From positions 1-13,331 of the forward strand of contig JAEWTK010000102.1 in NCBI GenBank assembly GCA_023459535.1: a DNA stretch of 13,331 nucleotides, written 5' to 3'. This DNA is from Pseudomonadota bacterium (GTDB lineage Bacteria; Pseudomonadota; Gammaproteobacteria; Burkholderiales; Methylophilaceae). The notes below the pieces were generated by a model, which saw only the letters and a list, made by a program, of their open reading frames with translations, did not search any database and was not told the DNA's origin. Below are positions 1-6,394 of this stretch, one piece after another. The translations under genes were made by a program, and so were the position numbers. Within the stretch, counting starts at the first letter, position 1. Every line of letters starts with the position of its first letter.

Positions 1-1241
1 TCCTTGATCTGCGCCGTGGTCACCTGGTCGACTTGCTTGTTGAAGTCATCAAGATAGGTCAAAGGCAGCTTGTAGAAACCGATGACTGCCAGATAATCCA
101 GTATCTTGGCATTGCTGTCCAGGCGCAGCGGGAAGCCGCCGATAATGTTCTGCTTGGCCGCCTTCAACTCAGCCTCGGTCACGCCCTTCTGCATGAAACC
201 ATCCAGCGTATCGCGTACCACTTTCAACGCCTCCTCAGCCTGCTCCTTCTTGGTCTGCAGACCGATCTGGAACGGGCCTTCGACGGCCATCGGCATGAAG
301 TAGCTGTAAACGCTGTAAACCAGACCGCGCTTCTCGCGAACTTCCTCGGTCAGGCGCGAAACGAAACCGCCGCCGCCCAGGATGTAGTTACCGACATAGA
401 GCGGGAAATAGTCCGGATCACCGCGGCTGACGCCGGGATAACCCAAGAGGATATGCGACTGACTGGCCGGATGCTCGATGCGCTGTTCAAGCGCCTGCTT
501 TGGCAGGCCGACCGCACTCAACGGCGGAGCAGACGCAGCCTTGGGCAAGGCCGCGGTCAGGCGTTCGGCAATCTCGGCAGCCTGTTCGCGGCTCATGTCG
601 CCGATCAGCGCAATGACGGCATTGTTGGCGCTGTAGTAGGTCTGGTAGAACTGTTGCAGATCGGCGCGCCCAATCGCAGCGACTGTTTCCGGTTCACTGC
701 TGAAGCCATAAGGATGGTCGCCATATACAGCCTTCATGAACGCCTTGCTGGAGATCGAATCCGGCTTGGTCGCAGATTCCTTGAGATTGGCAATGATGCG
801 GGTCTTCTCGCGCTGCAGGATGGCCTCGGGGAAGTCCGGCTGCTGAATGATCTTGCTGTAAATATCGAGCGCCTGCTCGCGTTCAGGCTGCTTGCTCAAA
901 GTGCGCAGCTTGAAGCCGGCGCGGTCCATATCATGCTCACCGCCAAGGATGGCGCCAATATCGGCCATGCGCTTCGATATCTCTTCCTCGCTCATGCCGG
1001 CGGCACCGGTCGTCATCATATGACGGGCAATGGCAGACAAACCGGCCTTTTGCTCAGTATCGCGTGCGCTGCCCGCGGCGAAATTGATGCTGATATCAAT
1101 GATCGGCAGGTCATGGTTCTCGACGAAATAGACACCGGCACCGACACTGGTCTGCCAGTGCTCGATCTTGACGCCGGCAAAGGCCTGCACGGCAAACAGC
1201 AGGCCCACCGTCAACAGGGTCAGGTTCTTGAATAAATGCAT
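1..1241 (-). CDS. M16-family peptidase-like protein, non-catalytic partner subunit (3' end outside window)
   Basis: This reading frame runs from an ATG at 1241 to the window edge, about 413 codons without a stop. It begins with a signal peptide (residues 1-22, hydrophobic core ending AVQAFA), so the protein is exported to the periplasm. The fold is M16: an N-terminal half with FAAGSARD (54-61) and a C-terminal half with a Gly-rich GGGGF and an EKRGLVYS stretch (303-310). Arg305 and Tyr309 match the Arg/Tyr pair typical of the non-catalytic M16B partner. The HxxEH zinc motif is absent: the equivalent place reads GLSAIARHMM (67-76). It starts one base after the stop of the catalytic M16 gene (gap base 1242) without a clear Shine-Dalgarno, so it is probably translationally coupled. 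The two proteins likely form a heterodimeric periplasmic peptidase. The substrate is unknown. Perhaps 20-40 C-terminal residues are missing beyond the window. Confidence 0.93.
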   Translation of the reverse strand, partial: MHLFKNLTLLTVGLLFAVQAFAGVKIEHWQTSVGAGVYFVENHDLPIIDISINFAAGSARDTEQKAGLSAIARHMMTTGAAGMSEEEISKRMADIGAILGGEHDMDRAGFKLRTLSKQPEREQALDIYSKIIQQPDFPEAILQREKTRIIANLKESATKPDSISSKAFMKAVYGDHPYGFSSEPETVAAIGRADLQQFYQTYYSANNAVIALIGDMSREQAAEIAERLTAALPKAASAPPLSAVGLPKQALEQRIEHPASQSHILLGYPGVSRGDPDYFPLYVGNYILGGGGFVSRLTEEVREKRGLVYSVYSYFMPMAVEGPFQIGLQTKKEQAEEALKVVRDTLDGFMQKGVTEAELKAAKQNIIGGFPLRLDSNAKILDYLAVIGFYKLPLTYLDDFNKQVDQVTTAQIK

Positions 1242-1242
1242 A

Positions 1243-2601
1243 TCAGCGCGCATGTGGGTTCACCTGTGGCTTGTTGGTTTTAGGTTCGATCGGTTGCGGG
1301 TCCAGCGTGGCAACGGTCAGCACATCGCTGACTAGGTATTTTCTGGCGACTTCCTGCACCTGCTCCGGCGTAATGGCTTCAAGCCTGGCCTGATAATCAT
1401 CAAGTATCTTCCAGGAATAGCCCATGGTTTCCAGCTGGCCGATCTCCATCGCCTGATAGAACATGGAGTCGCGTTTGTAGACGTCCGCCGCAATCACCTG
1501 CGCCTTTACGCGCTGCAGCTCCTCTGCGGTGACGCCGGATGACTTGATCTTTTCCACTTGCTGCAGCAGCGCCGCTTCGAGGTCGGCAACTGTCTTGCCC
1601 TGGCTGGGTGTGCCTTCGAGCATAAACAGGCTCTGACGGCCGCGCGACAACATGCTGTAACCGGCACCGACTTCTATCGCCGTCTGGCTATCACGCACCA
1701 GTTCCTGATTCAATCTGGCGGACGCATTGCCATCCAGCACGCCGGCCAACAATTCCAGGGCATAGGGTTCCCAATCGCTTGCGGGATCATTCAAGGCCGG
1801 TGCACGGAAACCCATCAGAATGTAGGGCAGCTCAGCCTGCGCCTTGACGACGATACGGCGCTCGCCCTTCTGCTCCGGTTCAGCCTGCGGTTTCCGCTCG
1901 GCCACCGGACGCGGCTTGATCGGGCCGAAATGTTTCTTCGCCAGCTTGTAGACTTGCTGCGGATCGACATCACCCACCACGACCAGCAGCGCATTGTTGG
2001 GGGTGTACCAGTACTTGTACCATTCCCGGGCATCCGCCACTGTCATGTGTTCCAGATCGTTCATCCAGCCGACGATGGGGCGACCATATGGATGGGCATT
2101 GTAGACCGCAGCATTGAATTGCTCGTAGACCCGCGCCTGCGCCTTGTCCTCCGTACGCCAGCGCCGCTCCTCCATGACCACCTTGATCTCCTTGGAGAAC
2201 TCCTCCTCGGTCAACACCAGATTATGCATGCGATCGGCTTCAAGCCTGATCGAAAGCGGCAATTGGGATTTCTCGAGCTGCTGAAAATAGGCCGTGTAAT
2301 CGCGGCCGGTAAAGGCATTCTCGCGTCCGCCAGCCGCCGCGATGATGCGAGAAAACTGGCCTGGCTTGATCTCTTTGGTACCCTTGAACATCATGTGCTC
2401 GAGCACATGCGCCACCCCGGTCTTGCCATTGACTTCATCTATGCTGCCGGCGCGATACCAGACCTGTGAAACCACCACCGGCGAACGATGATCTTCCTGA
2501 ACGATGATACGCATGCCGTTGTCGAGCTTGAATTCATGCGTTGCGGCATGCAACAAACCCGGCAGCATGGCCACCAGCAAAACCAAACCTCGAAATATCA
2601 C
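1243..2601 (-). CDS. M16-family zinc metallopeptidase, catalytic subunit (exported)
   Basis: This is a 452-residue pitrilysin/processing-peptidase-like protein. Residues 1-19 form a signal peptide ending LLHA. The inverted zinc motif HVLEH has zinc ligands His65 and His69 and catalytic Glu68; the third ligand is Glu144 or Glu145, about 76 residues later in MEERRW. The length fits single-chain M16B proteases of about 430-460 residues. The start is GTG at 2601, supported by AAGGAGAG about eight bases upstream; no better ATG exists. The partner gene follows after one base. The gene in turn begins one base after a 49-codon frame, so the Shine-Dalgarno lies inside that frame. It presumably degrades or processes peptides in the periplasm. 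This M16 pair is found beside ftsY or rsmD in several betaproteobacteria (from memory), which fits the neighbour here. Confidence 0.95.
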   Translation of the reverse strand: MIFRGLVLLVAMLPGLLHAATHEFKLDNGMRIIVQEDHRSPVVVSQVWYRAGSIDEVNGKTGVAHVLEHMMFKGTKEIKPGQFSRIIAAAGGRENAFTGRDYTAYFQQLEKSQLPLSIRLEADRMHNLVLTEEEFSKEIKVVMEERRWRTEDKAQARVYEQFNAAVYNAHPYGRPIVGWMNDLEHMTVADAREWYKYWYTPNNALLVVVGDVDPQQVYKLAKKHFGPIKPRPVAERKPQAEPEQKGERRIVVKAQAELPYILMGFRAPALNDPASDWEPYALELLAGVLDGNASARLNQELVRDSQTAIEVGAGYSMLSRGRQSLFMLEGTPSQGKTVADLEAALLQQVEKIKSSGVTAEELQRVKAQVIAADVYKRDSMFYQAMEIGQLETMGYSWKILDDYQARLEAITPEQVQEVARKYLVSDVLTVATLDPQPIEPKTNKPQVNPHAR

Positions 2602-2602
2602 C

Positions 2603-2752
2603 TTATTGCTCTCCTTGAATTTGCGATATGCGGACCAAGTTGCTGTCGATCATAGAGTGCAGCGGATCATAGAGCGCAGTTAATCCCAGCACCGCAGCAA
2701 CGAAACCGAATGGGCATTTTGGAAATGCGCGAACGACGAGTCTGACAGACAT
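2603..2752 (-). CDS. Putative 49-residue small membrane protein or leader ORF upstream of the M16 pair
   Basis: This is a 49-codon ATG-to-TAA frame on the minus strand, beginning MSVRLVVRAFPKCP and followed by a hydrophobic stretch (about residues 15-28) that could span or dip into the membrane. The stop at 2605-2603 lies one base before the GTG of the M16 peptidase, the same one-base spacing as between the two M16 genes, which suggests operon packing. AAGGCAGG lies just upstream as a modest ribosome site, and a TATAAT box about 40 bases upstream would place the transcription start just ahead. Against it: third-position GC is about half by my count, a 17-bp near-tandem duplication lies inside it, and I recognise no family. 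It could instead be non-coding leader. Confidence 0.35.
   Translation of the reverse strand: MSVRLVVRAFPKCPFGFVAAVLGLTALYDPLHSMIDSNLVRISQIQGEQ
2648..2681. repeat. 17-bp imperfect tandem duplication
   Basis: Two adjacent 17-bp units (2648-2664 and 2665-2681) agree at 14 of 17 positions and share the core GATCATAGAG. They lie in the middle of the putative 49-codon frame. Seventeen is not a multiple of three, so a recent duplication would have shifted any coding frame. That argues either that the frame arose afterwards or that the stretch is not coding. Confidence 0.7.
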
Positions 2753-2763
2753 CCTGCCTTCTT

Positions 2764-2782
2764 GGTTCAAAGTCTTTGAACC
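2764..2782. promoter_or_regulatory. Perfect 19-bp palindrome, candidate operator or 5'-UTR hairpin
   Basis: GGTTCAAAGTCTTTGAACC has two perfect 9-bp arms around a single central T. On the minus strand it sits directly downstream of the TATAAT box at 2794-2799, at about +5 to +23 of the predicted transcript, and upstream of the ribosome site of the 49-codon frame. This is the classic place for a repressor operator. As RNA the tiny centre makes a long stem less natural, so a dimeric DNA-binding protein is the simpler reading. I do not recognise the consensus. Confidence 0.6.
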
Positions 2783-2793
2783 CGACTCGCAGC

Positions 2794-2822
2794 ATTATAG
2801 CCATTTAACCAATGTCTGATTA
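2794..2822 (-). promoter_or_regulatory. Predicted sigma-70 promoter for the M16 operon
   Basis: The minus strand reads a perfect TATAAT (2799-2794) preceded at 17 bp by TAATCA (2822-2817), which matches TTGACA at three of six positions. The predicted start near 2787 gives a 5'-UTR of about 35 bases to the 49-codon frame, or about 185 bases to the M16 GTG. It overlaps the candidate ftsY promoter on the other strand, so the two could compete. Confidence 0.45.
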
Positions 2823-2832
2823 CGACTAGAAT
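2804..2832 (+). promoter_or_regulatory. Candidate ftsY promoter (would give a near-leaderless mRNA)
   Basis: TAGAAT (2827-2832) matches TATAAT at five of six positions, and 17 bp upstream lies TTTAAC (2804-2809), a weak -35 with three of six. The predicted start near 2839 is only about two bases before the ftsY ATG. This agrees with the absence of a Shine-Dalgarno there, but the -35 is poor and the call is tentative. Confidence 0.3.
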
Positions 2833-2840
2833 AGAGCCCT

Positions 2841-3851
2841 ATGTTCAACATCTTCAAAAAAGACAAAACCCCTGTAGCGGCGAATGAAAATCCAGCAGCC
2901 GCAGCTGCGGCAGATACAGTAGCCCCCGCCGCGGAAACGCCCACCTTGAGCTGGGCCGAGCGACTCAAACGCAGCCTGAGCAAAACCAGAAGCCAGCTTG
3001 GCAACCAGCTGGCTGCCCTGTTCAGCGGCGGGAAAATCGACGAGGAAGTCTACGAGGAACTGGAAACCATCCTGCTGACTTCCGACGTTGGCCTTTCGGC
3101 AACCCAGGCCCTGCTCGACGACATCAGAACCCGCGTCAAGCGCCAGAGCCTGAGCGACACCAGCCAGCTGAAGGAGGCGCTCAAGCAGGCCCTGCTTGAG
3201 ATGCTCGCCCCTCTGCAAAAGCCACTGGATACCAGCAATCACCAGCCCTTCATCATCATGCTGGTCGGCGTCAACGGTGCCGGCAAAACGACGACCATCG
3301 GCAAGTTGGCCAACCTGTTCCAGGCGCAGGGGAAATCGGTGCTGATCGCCGCCGGCGACACCTTCCGCGCCGCTGCCCGCGAACAACTGCAGGCATGGGG
3401 CGAACGCAACCAGGTGCATGTCGTCAGCAACCAGAGCGGTGATGCTGCGGCCGTGATCTTCGATGCGGTCAACTCAGCCAAGGCCAGAAATATCGACATC
3501 GTACTGGCTGACACCGCCGGGCGTCTGCCGACCCAACTGAACCTGATGGAAGAAATCAGCAAGGTGAAACGTGTCATCGCCAAGGCCATGCCGGATGCGC
3601 CGCATGAAATCCTGCTGGTGCTGGATGCCAATACCGGCCAGAACGCCGTGACCCAGGTCAAGGCCTTTGATGATGCGCTCAGTGTCAGCGGCCTGGTATT
3701 GAGCAAACTGGACGGCACCGCCAAGGGAGGTGTCATCGCGGCCATCGCCCAAGCCCGACCGATCCCCATCCGCTATATCGGGGTGGGTGAAAGCATCGAC
3801 GATCTGCGTCCATTTGATGCCGAAGAATTTGTTCAGGCGCTGTTCTCATGA
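2841..3851 (+). CDS. ftsY: Signal recognition particle receptor FtsY
   Basis: FtsY is the SRP receptor GTPase: it docks Ffh-bound ribosomes at the inner membrane for co-translational insertion. The 336-residue protein has a short basic N-terminus (MFNIFKKDK), an Ala-rich acidic linker to about residue 37, an N domain (about 38-125), then the G domain. Visible motifs are the P-loop GVNGAGKTT (143-151), DTFRAAA (173-179), DTAGR (224-228), SKLDGTAKGG (288-297) and the closing GVGESIDDLRPFD. The A domain is short compared with the enteric protein of about 500 residues, which is normal for many betaproteobacteria. ATG 2841 is the only sensible start, yet no Shine-Dalgarno precedes it. It heads the ftsY-ftsE-ftsX run; ftsE follows after 63 bases. 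Confidence 0.98.
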   Translation: MFNIFKKDKTPVAANENPAAAAAADTVAPAAETPTLSWAERLKRSLSKTRSQLGNQLAALFSGGKIDEEVYEELETILLTSDVGLSATQALLDDIRTRVKRQSLSDTSQLKEALKQALLEMLAPLQKPLDTSNHQPFIIMLVGVNGAGKTTTIGKLANLFQAQGKSVLIAAGDTFRAAAREQLQAWGERNQVHVVSNQSGDAAAVIFDAVNSAKARNIDIVLADTAGRLPTQLNLMEEISKVKRVIAKAMPDAPHEILLVLDANTGQNAVTQVKAFDDALSVSGLVLSKLDGTAKGGVIAAIAQARPIPIRYIGVGESIDDLRPFDAEEFVQALFS

Positions 3852-3914
3852 TAAGTTCATGCTCATGATTTTTTCCGGCCTGCTTACCGAACCCGCCAAA
3901 AGGACGATTCCTGC

Positions 3915-4622
3915 ATGATCCGCTTCGATCAGGTCAGCAAGCGCTATCCGGGCAGCAATCAGGCCCTGCAAAACATCACCTTCAATATCGATCAGGGAGA
4001 ACTGGTCTATGTCACCGGCCATTCCGGCGCCGGCAAGAGCACCCTGCTCAAACTGATCGCGGCACTGGAACGCCCCACCAGCGGCACCGTGCTCATCAAC
4101 AACCAGAACATCAGCCATCTGCGTAGCGCGGCCGTGCCCTATCTGCGACGCAAATTCGGCCTGGTCTTTCAGGATCACAAACTGCTTTACGACCGCAACT
4201 GCTACGATAATGTCGCCCTGCCACTGCATATCAACGGCATCAGCGGCAATGAAGCAGGAAAACGCGTACGCGCCGCACTGGACAAGGTGGGCCTGCTGGA
4301 CAAGGAAAAGGCCATGCCAATCACGCTCTCCGGCGGTGAACAGCAGAGGCTGGCGATTGCACGGGCAGTCGTTAGTAGACCCGCCATCCTGATTGCTGAC
4401 GAACCAACCGGCAATCTGGATGAAACCTATGCCGCGGAAATCCTGCAGCTGTTTAACGCCTTTCAGCAAGTCGGGGTCACCGTGATCATCGCCACCCACG
4501 ATGTACGCGGCATCAGCCCGCAAGCCAAGGTGCTGAAACTGGATCATGGTCATCTGACCAGTCAGCTGGGTAATGGATCTGACCATGAAAGCCAGGATGG
4601 TACGACCGGAGTTTTTGCATGA
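3915..4622 (+). CDS. ftsE: Cell division ATP-binding protein FtsE
   Basis: FtsE is the cytoplasmic ATPase of the FtsEX complex, which sits at the division septum and activates peptidoglycan hydrolases through FtsX. The 235-residue protein shows a complete ABC domain: Walker A GHSGAGKST (35-43), Q-loop Gln86 in FQDHKLL, signature LSGGEQQR (138-145), Walker B ILIADE (158-163) and H-loop His195 in ATHD. It is slightly longer than the common 220-225 residues because of a polar tail after about residue 215. AAAAGGA lies upstream of the ATG. The stop overlaps the ftsX start by ATGA (4619-4622), so the pair is translationally coupled. No residue looks abnormal. Confidence 0.98.
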   Translation: MIRFDQVSKRYPGSNQALQNITFNIDQGELVYVTGHSGAGKSTLLKLIAALERPTSGTVLINNQNISHLRSAAVPYLRRKFGLVFQDHKLLYDRNCYDNVALPLHINGISGNEAGKRVRAALDKVGLLDKEKAMPITLSGGEQQRLAIARAVVSRPAILIADEPTGNLDETYAAEILQLFNAFQQVGVTVIIATHDVRGISPQAKVLKLDHGHLTSQLGNGSDHESQDGTTGVFA

Positions 4623-5521
4623 AGCCCTGGCTGAACCAGCACGCCCAGGCGCTGAGTCTGGTGACAAAAAGAATGAAGGCGCACGCACTGGCCACTTTCC
4701 TCATGTTCATGCTGATGGGCGTCACCCTCTGCCTGCCCGGAACGCTTTATGTGATTGTCGACAACCTGAACCGGCTGGCGGGCAGCATGCAGAGTGACCC
4801 GCAGATCAGCCTGTTCCTCAATATGGACGCTGACGAACATACCATACGCGAGATTGCTGACAAGCTCGAGGCGCATCCTGATATCCGGAATCATCGATTT
4901 ACCAGCAGGGACGAGGCCTGGGAGCAACTGCAACAGAACGCCGAGACTGCAGCCGTGGCCGGCAACCTGGAAAAGAACCCGCTACCCGATGCCTATTTTG
5001 TCACTCCTGCGCCGCTCACTCCGACAGAAATGGAAAGCCTGCAGGCTGAATTACAGCAGTGGACGGGAGTGGAGCTGGCGCAACTCGACACCGATTGGAT
5101 CAAGCGTCTCAATGCGATTCTGCAACTGGGCAAGAAAGGCATCCTGGTGCTGGTCGCCCTGCTTGGGTTCGCACTGATCGTCATCATCGGCAATACCATA
5201 CGGCTGCAGATACTGACCCAGCGTGAAGAAATCGAGGTCAGCAAACTGATCGGTGCCACCGACAGTTTCATTCGCCGGCCATTCCTTTATGCGGGCACCA
5301 TCTACGGACTTGGCGGCGGATTGGTCGCTTGGCTGCTGCTGGTCGCCATCATCAGCCTGTTCAATGCCTCCATCACCGATCTGGCCGAGCTTTATGCCAG
5401 CGGCTTCCGGCTTGACCTGCCGACAGCGGGGACCAGCCTGGGCATCATCGGTAGCGCGGTATTCCTCAGCTGGCTCGGTTCCTACATCGCCGTCAACCGC
5501 TCATTGGCTCAACTTGATTGA
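4619..5521 (+). CDS. ftsX: Cell division protein FtsX (permease-like subunit)
   Basis: FtsX is the membrane partner of FtsE and passes the ATPase state to murein hydrolase activators in the periplasm. The 300-residue protein has the family layout: a cytoplasmic N-terminus, one membrane span (about 24-47), a periplasmic domain (about 50-170) carrying the KNPLPDAYFV stretch (119-128) typical of the family, and three C-terminal spans (about 174-194, 223-248, 272-294). The Glu-rich cytoplasmic loop TQREEIEVSKLIGAT (200-214) is the region usually linked to FtsE contact. It overlaps ftsE by four bases and is followed within 20 bases by a strong hairpin terminator, so the ftsYEX unit ends here rather than running on into rpoH. 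Confidence 0.97.
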   Translation: MKPWLNQHAQALSLVTKRMKAHALATFLMFMLMGVTLCLPGTLYVIVDNLNRLAGSMQSDPQISLFLNMDADEHTIREIADKLEAHPDIRNHRFTSRDEAWEQLQQNAETAAVAGNLEKNPLPDAYFVTPAPLTPTEMESLQAELQQWTGVELAQLDTDWIKRLNAILQLGKKGILVLVALLGFALIVIIGNTIRLQILTQREEIEVSKLIGATDSFIRRPFLYAGTIYGLGGGLVAWLLLVAIISLFNASITDLAELYASGFRLDLPTAGTSLGIIGSAVFLSWLGSYIAVNRSLAQLD

Positions 5522-5539
5522 CCCCATGCAGCCGCCATG

Positions 5540-5565
5540 AAAAAGCCGGCAGTTGCCGGCTTTTT
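5540..5565. terminator. Bidirectional intrinsic terminator between ftsX and the bacteriohemerythrin gene
   Basis: AAAAAGCCGGC (5540-5550) and GCCGGCTTTTT (5555-5560 plus five T) form a perfect 11-bp stem with an AGTT loop. The GC core is flanked by A5 and T5, so it works on both strands. It lies 18 bases after the ftsX stop and 24 bases after the convergent gene ending at 5590. Confidence 0.92.
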
Positions 5566-5589
5566 CAATCCAGAACAATGACGCTGCGC

Positions 5590-6045
5590 TTACTTGAAGA
5601 AGCGACGGAACCAGCCTTCATCCTTGTTCTTTTCTTTTTCTGAAATGATACCGATCATGTTGGCGCGCACGGCCGATACATAGTCCGCATCATCACGGCG
5701 GATGTGGTTAATAAGCCATGACGTCAACATGTGATGAATCTCGTCGACAATGTCATCGCCCAGTCTGAAACGCTCCAGATAGTCGTTGACACGACGCACG
5801 AACAGATCATGCACCTTCTTGTGCGGCTTACAATATTTGTAGCCGGCTTCTTCCTGCAGGCTTTCCTCAAAAGCGAAGTGGGACAATGTGTAGTCAACCA
5901 GCTCATCCAGTACCTTGCCAACGGTCTCTCTGTCCTGCTTGGCTTTCGCCAGCTCCAGGTCATTGATGTAATCCACGATGCGTCTGTGCTGCTTGTCGAT
6001 AACATCGATACCCGTGTTTAAATCGTCTGTCCACAAAATAGCCAA
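5590..6045 (-). CDS. Bacteriohemerythrin (oxygen-binding diiron protein)
   Basis: This is a single-domain hemerythrin that reversibly binds O2 at a diiron centre; bacterial forms act in oxygen delivery or sensing. Counting from the TTG start, all seven expected ligands are present: His20, His56 and Glu60 (HxxxE), His75 and His79 (HxxxH), His114 and Asp119 (HxxxxD). I prefer TTG at 6045 (151 residues, beginning MAILWTDDLNTGID) because GAGAGGAGA stands at ideal distance upstream and the family starts just before this tryptophan motif. An ATG at 6066 would add seven residues and bury that ribosome site inside the gene. The C-terminus is basic and aromatic (GWFRRFFK), perhaps for membrane or partner contact. 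It converges on ftsX, and a perfect FNR-type box lies about 290 bases upstream. Confidence 0.95.
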   Translation of the reverse strand: MAILWTDDLNTGIDVIDKQHRRIVDYINDLELAKAKQDRETVGKVLDELVDYTLSHFAFEESLQEEAGYKYCKPHKKVHDLFVRRVNDYLERFRLGDDIVDEIHHMLTSWLINHIRRDDADYVSAVRANMIGIISEKEKNKDEGWFRRFFK

Positions 6046-6298
6046 AACTGCTCTCCTCTCGATCATATAGTGTTAAGACGCCCTGCACTTTGCATTGCGA
6101 GTTGGTGGCCTGACTGAGAGTCTGGAAGACCTTCCAATTTCCAGTAACTCACCCCGCGAATATCTTGCGGGGAACGGCGAACCACCATAAGCGCCAATAC
6201 AGACGCGCTCATTCGGCTGGCACAGATATTGTTATTTTTCAGGTAACCGGGAAGTTACCTATTCCCTTGATCTGATTTCCATCCAAAGGATTAAGGAC
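6046..6298 (-). promoter_or_regulatory. Predicted long structured 5' leader of the bacteriohemerythrin mRNA
   Basis: If transcription starts about 41 bases from the FNR-box centre (near 6298), the mRNA has a leader of about 250 nt. It contains several inverted repeats: 6241-6247/6254-6260, 6152-6157/6167-6172 (CCCCGC...GCGGGG, extendable by A-T and G-U pairs) and 6123-6128/6131-6136. The arm at 6121-6126 region can also pair in a competing way with CTGGAA further upstream in the RNA. I see no open frame longer than about 13 codons and no match to a riboswitch class I know. The stretch 6067-6394 otherwise holds no gene. Confidence 0.35.
6241..6260. repeat. Inverted repeat, 7-bp stem and 6-nt loop
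   Basis: AGGTAAC and GTTACCT flank CGGGAA. No T-run follows on either strand, so it is not a standard intrinsic terminator. It is either part of the leader RNA fold or a protein-binding dyad. Confidence 0.6.
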
Positions 6299-6304
6299 AT
6301 GCAC

Positions 6305-6345
6305 AGCATATAGAAATGACTGATATTCAACTTGATATACATCAA
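6305..6345 (-). promoter_or_regulatory. FNR/ANR-type box with class II promoter geometry
   Basis: TTGATATACATCAA (6332-6345) is a perfect match to TTGAT-N4-ATCAA, the consensus of the oxygen-sensing Fe-S regulator FNR/ANR. On the minus strand TATGCT (6310-6305) lies 21 bases past the box, which places the box centre close to -41.5 of a start near 6298, the usual class II activating position. The opposite strand has no comparable -10 and would run antisense into the tonB-like gene. The natural target is the bacteriohemerythrin gene, suggesting induction at low oxygen. CRP-type sites differ (TGTGA half-sites). Confidence 0.75.
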
Positions 6346-6394
6346 GCAATTGTTGGAATGTGACCGATGAAGAATCAAGCCCGGGAAATGACCG

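Noticed and set aside
33..1235. 400-codon open frame on the plus strand
   Set aside because: It lies wholly antisense to the M16 partner gene, which has a signal peptide and clear family motifs; the translation shows no family trait and is a codon-bias shadow.
1558..2469. 303-codon open frame on the plus strand
   Set aside because: It is antisense to the catalytic M16 gene with its HxxEH motif; it has no ribosome site or recognisable domain.
3859..3918. 19-codon frame between ftsY and ftsE ending in an ATGA overlap with ftsE
   Set aside because: No ribosome site precedes its ATG, and such short frames arise easily by chance; ftsE has its own AAAAGGA.
3846..4688. 280-codon open frame on the minus strand
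   Set aside because: It is antisense to ftsE, which has all ABC motifs; a shadow frame.
6241..6260. Hairpin as terminator of the tonB-like gene
   Set aside because: No T-run follows on the minus strand (GAAAAATAAC) or on the plus strand.
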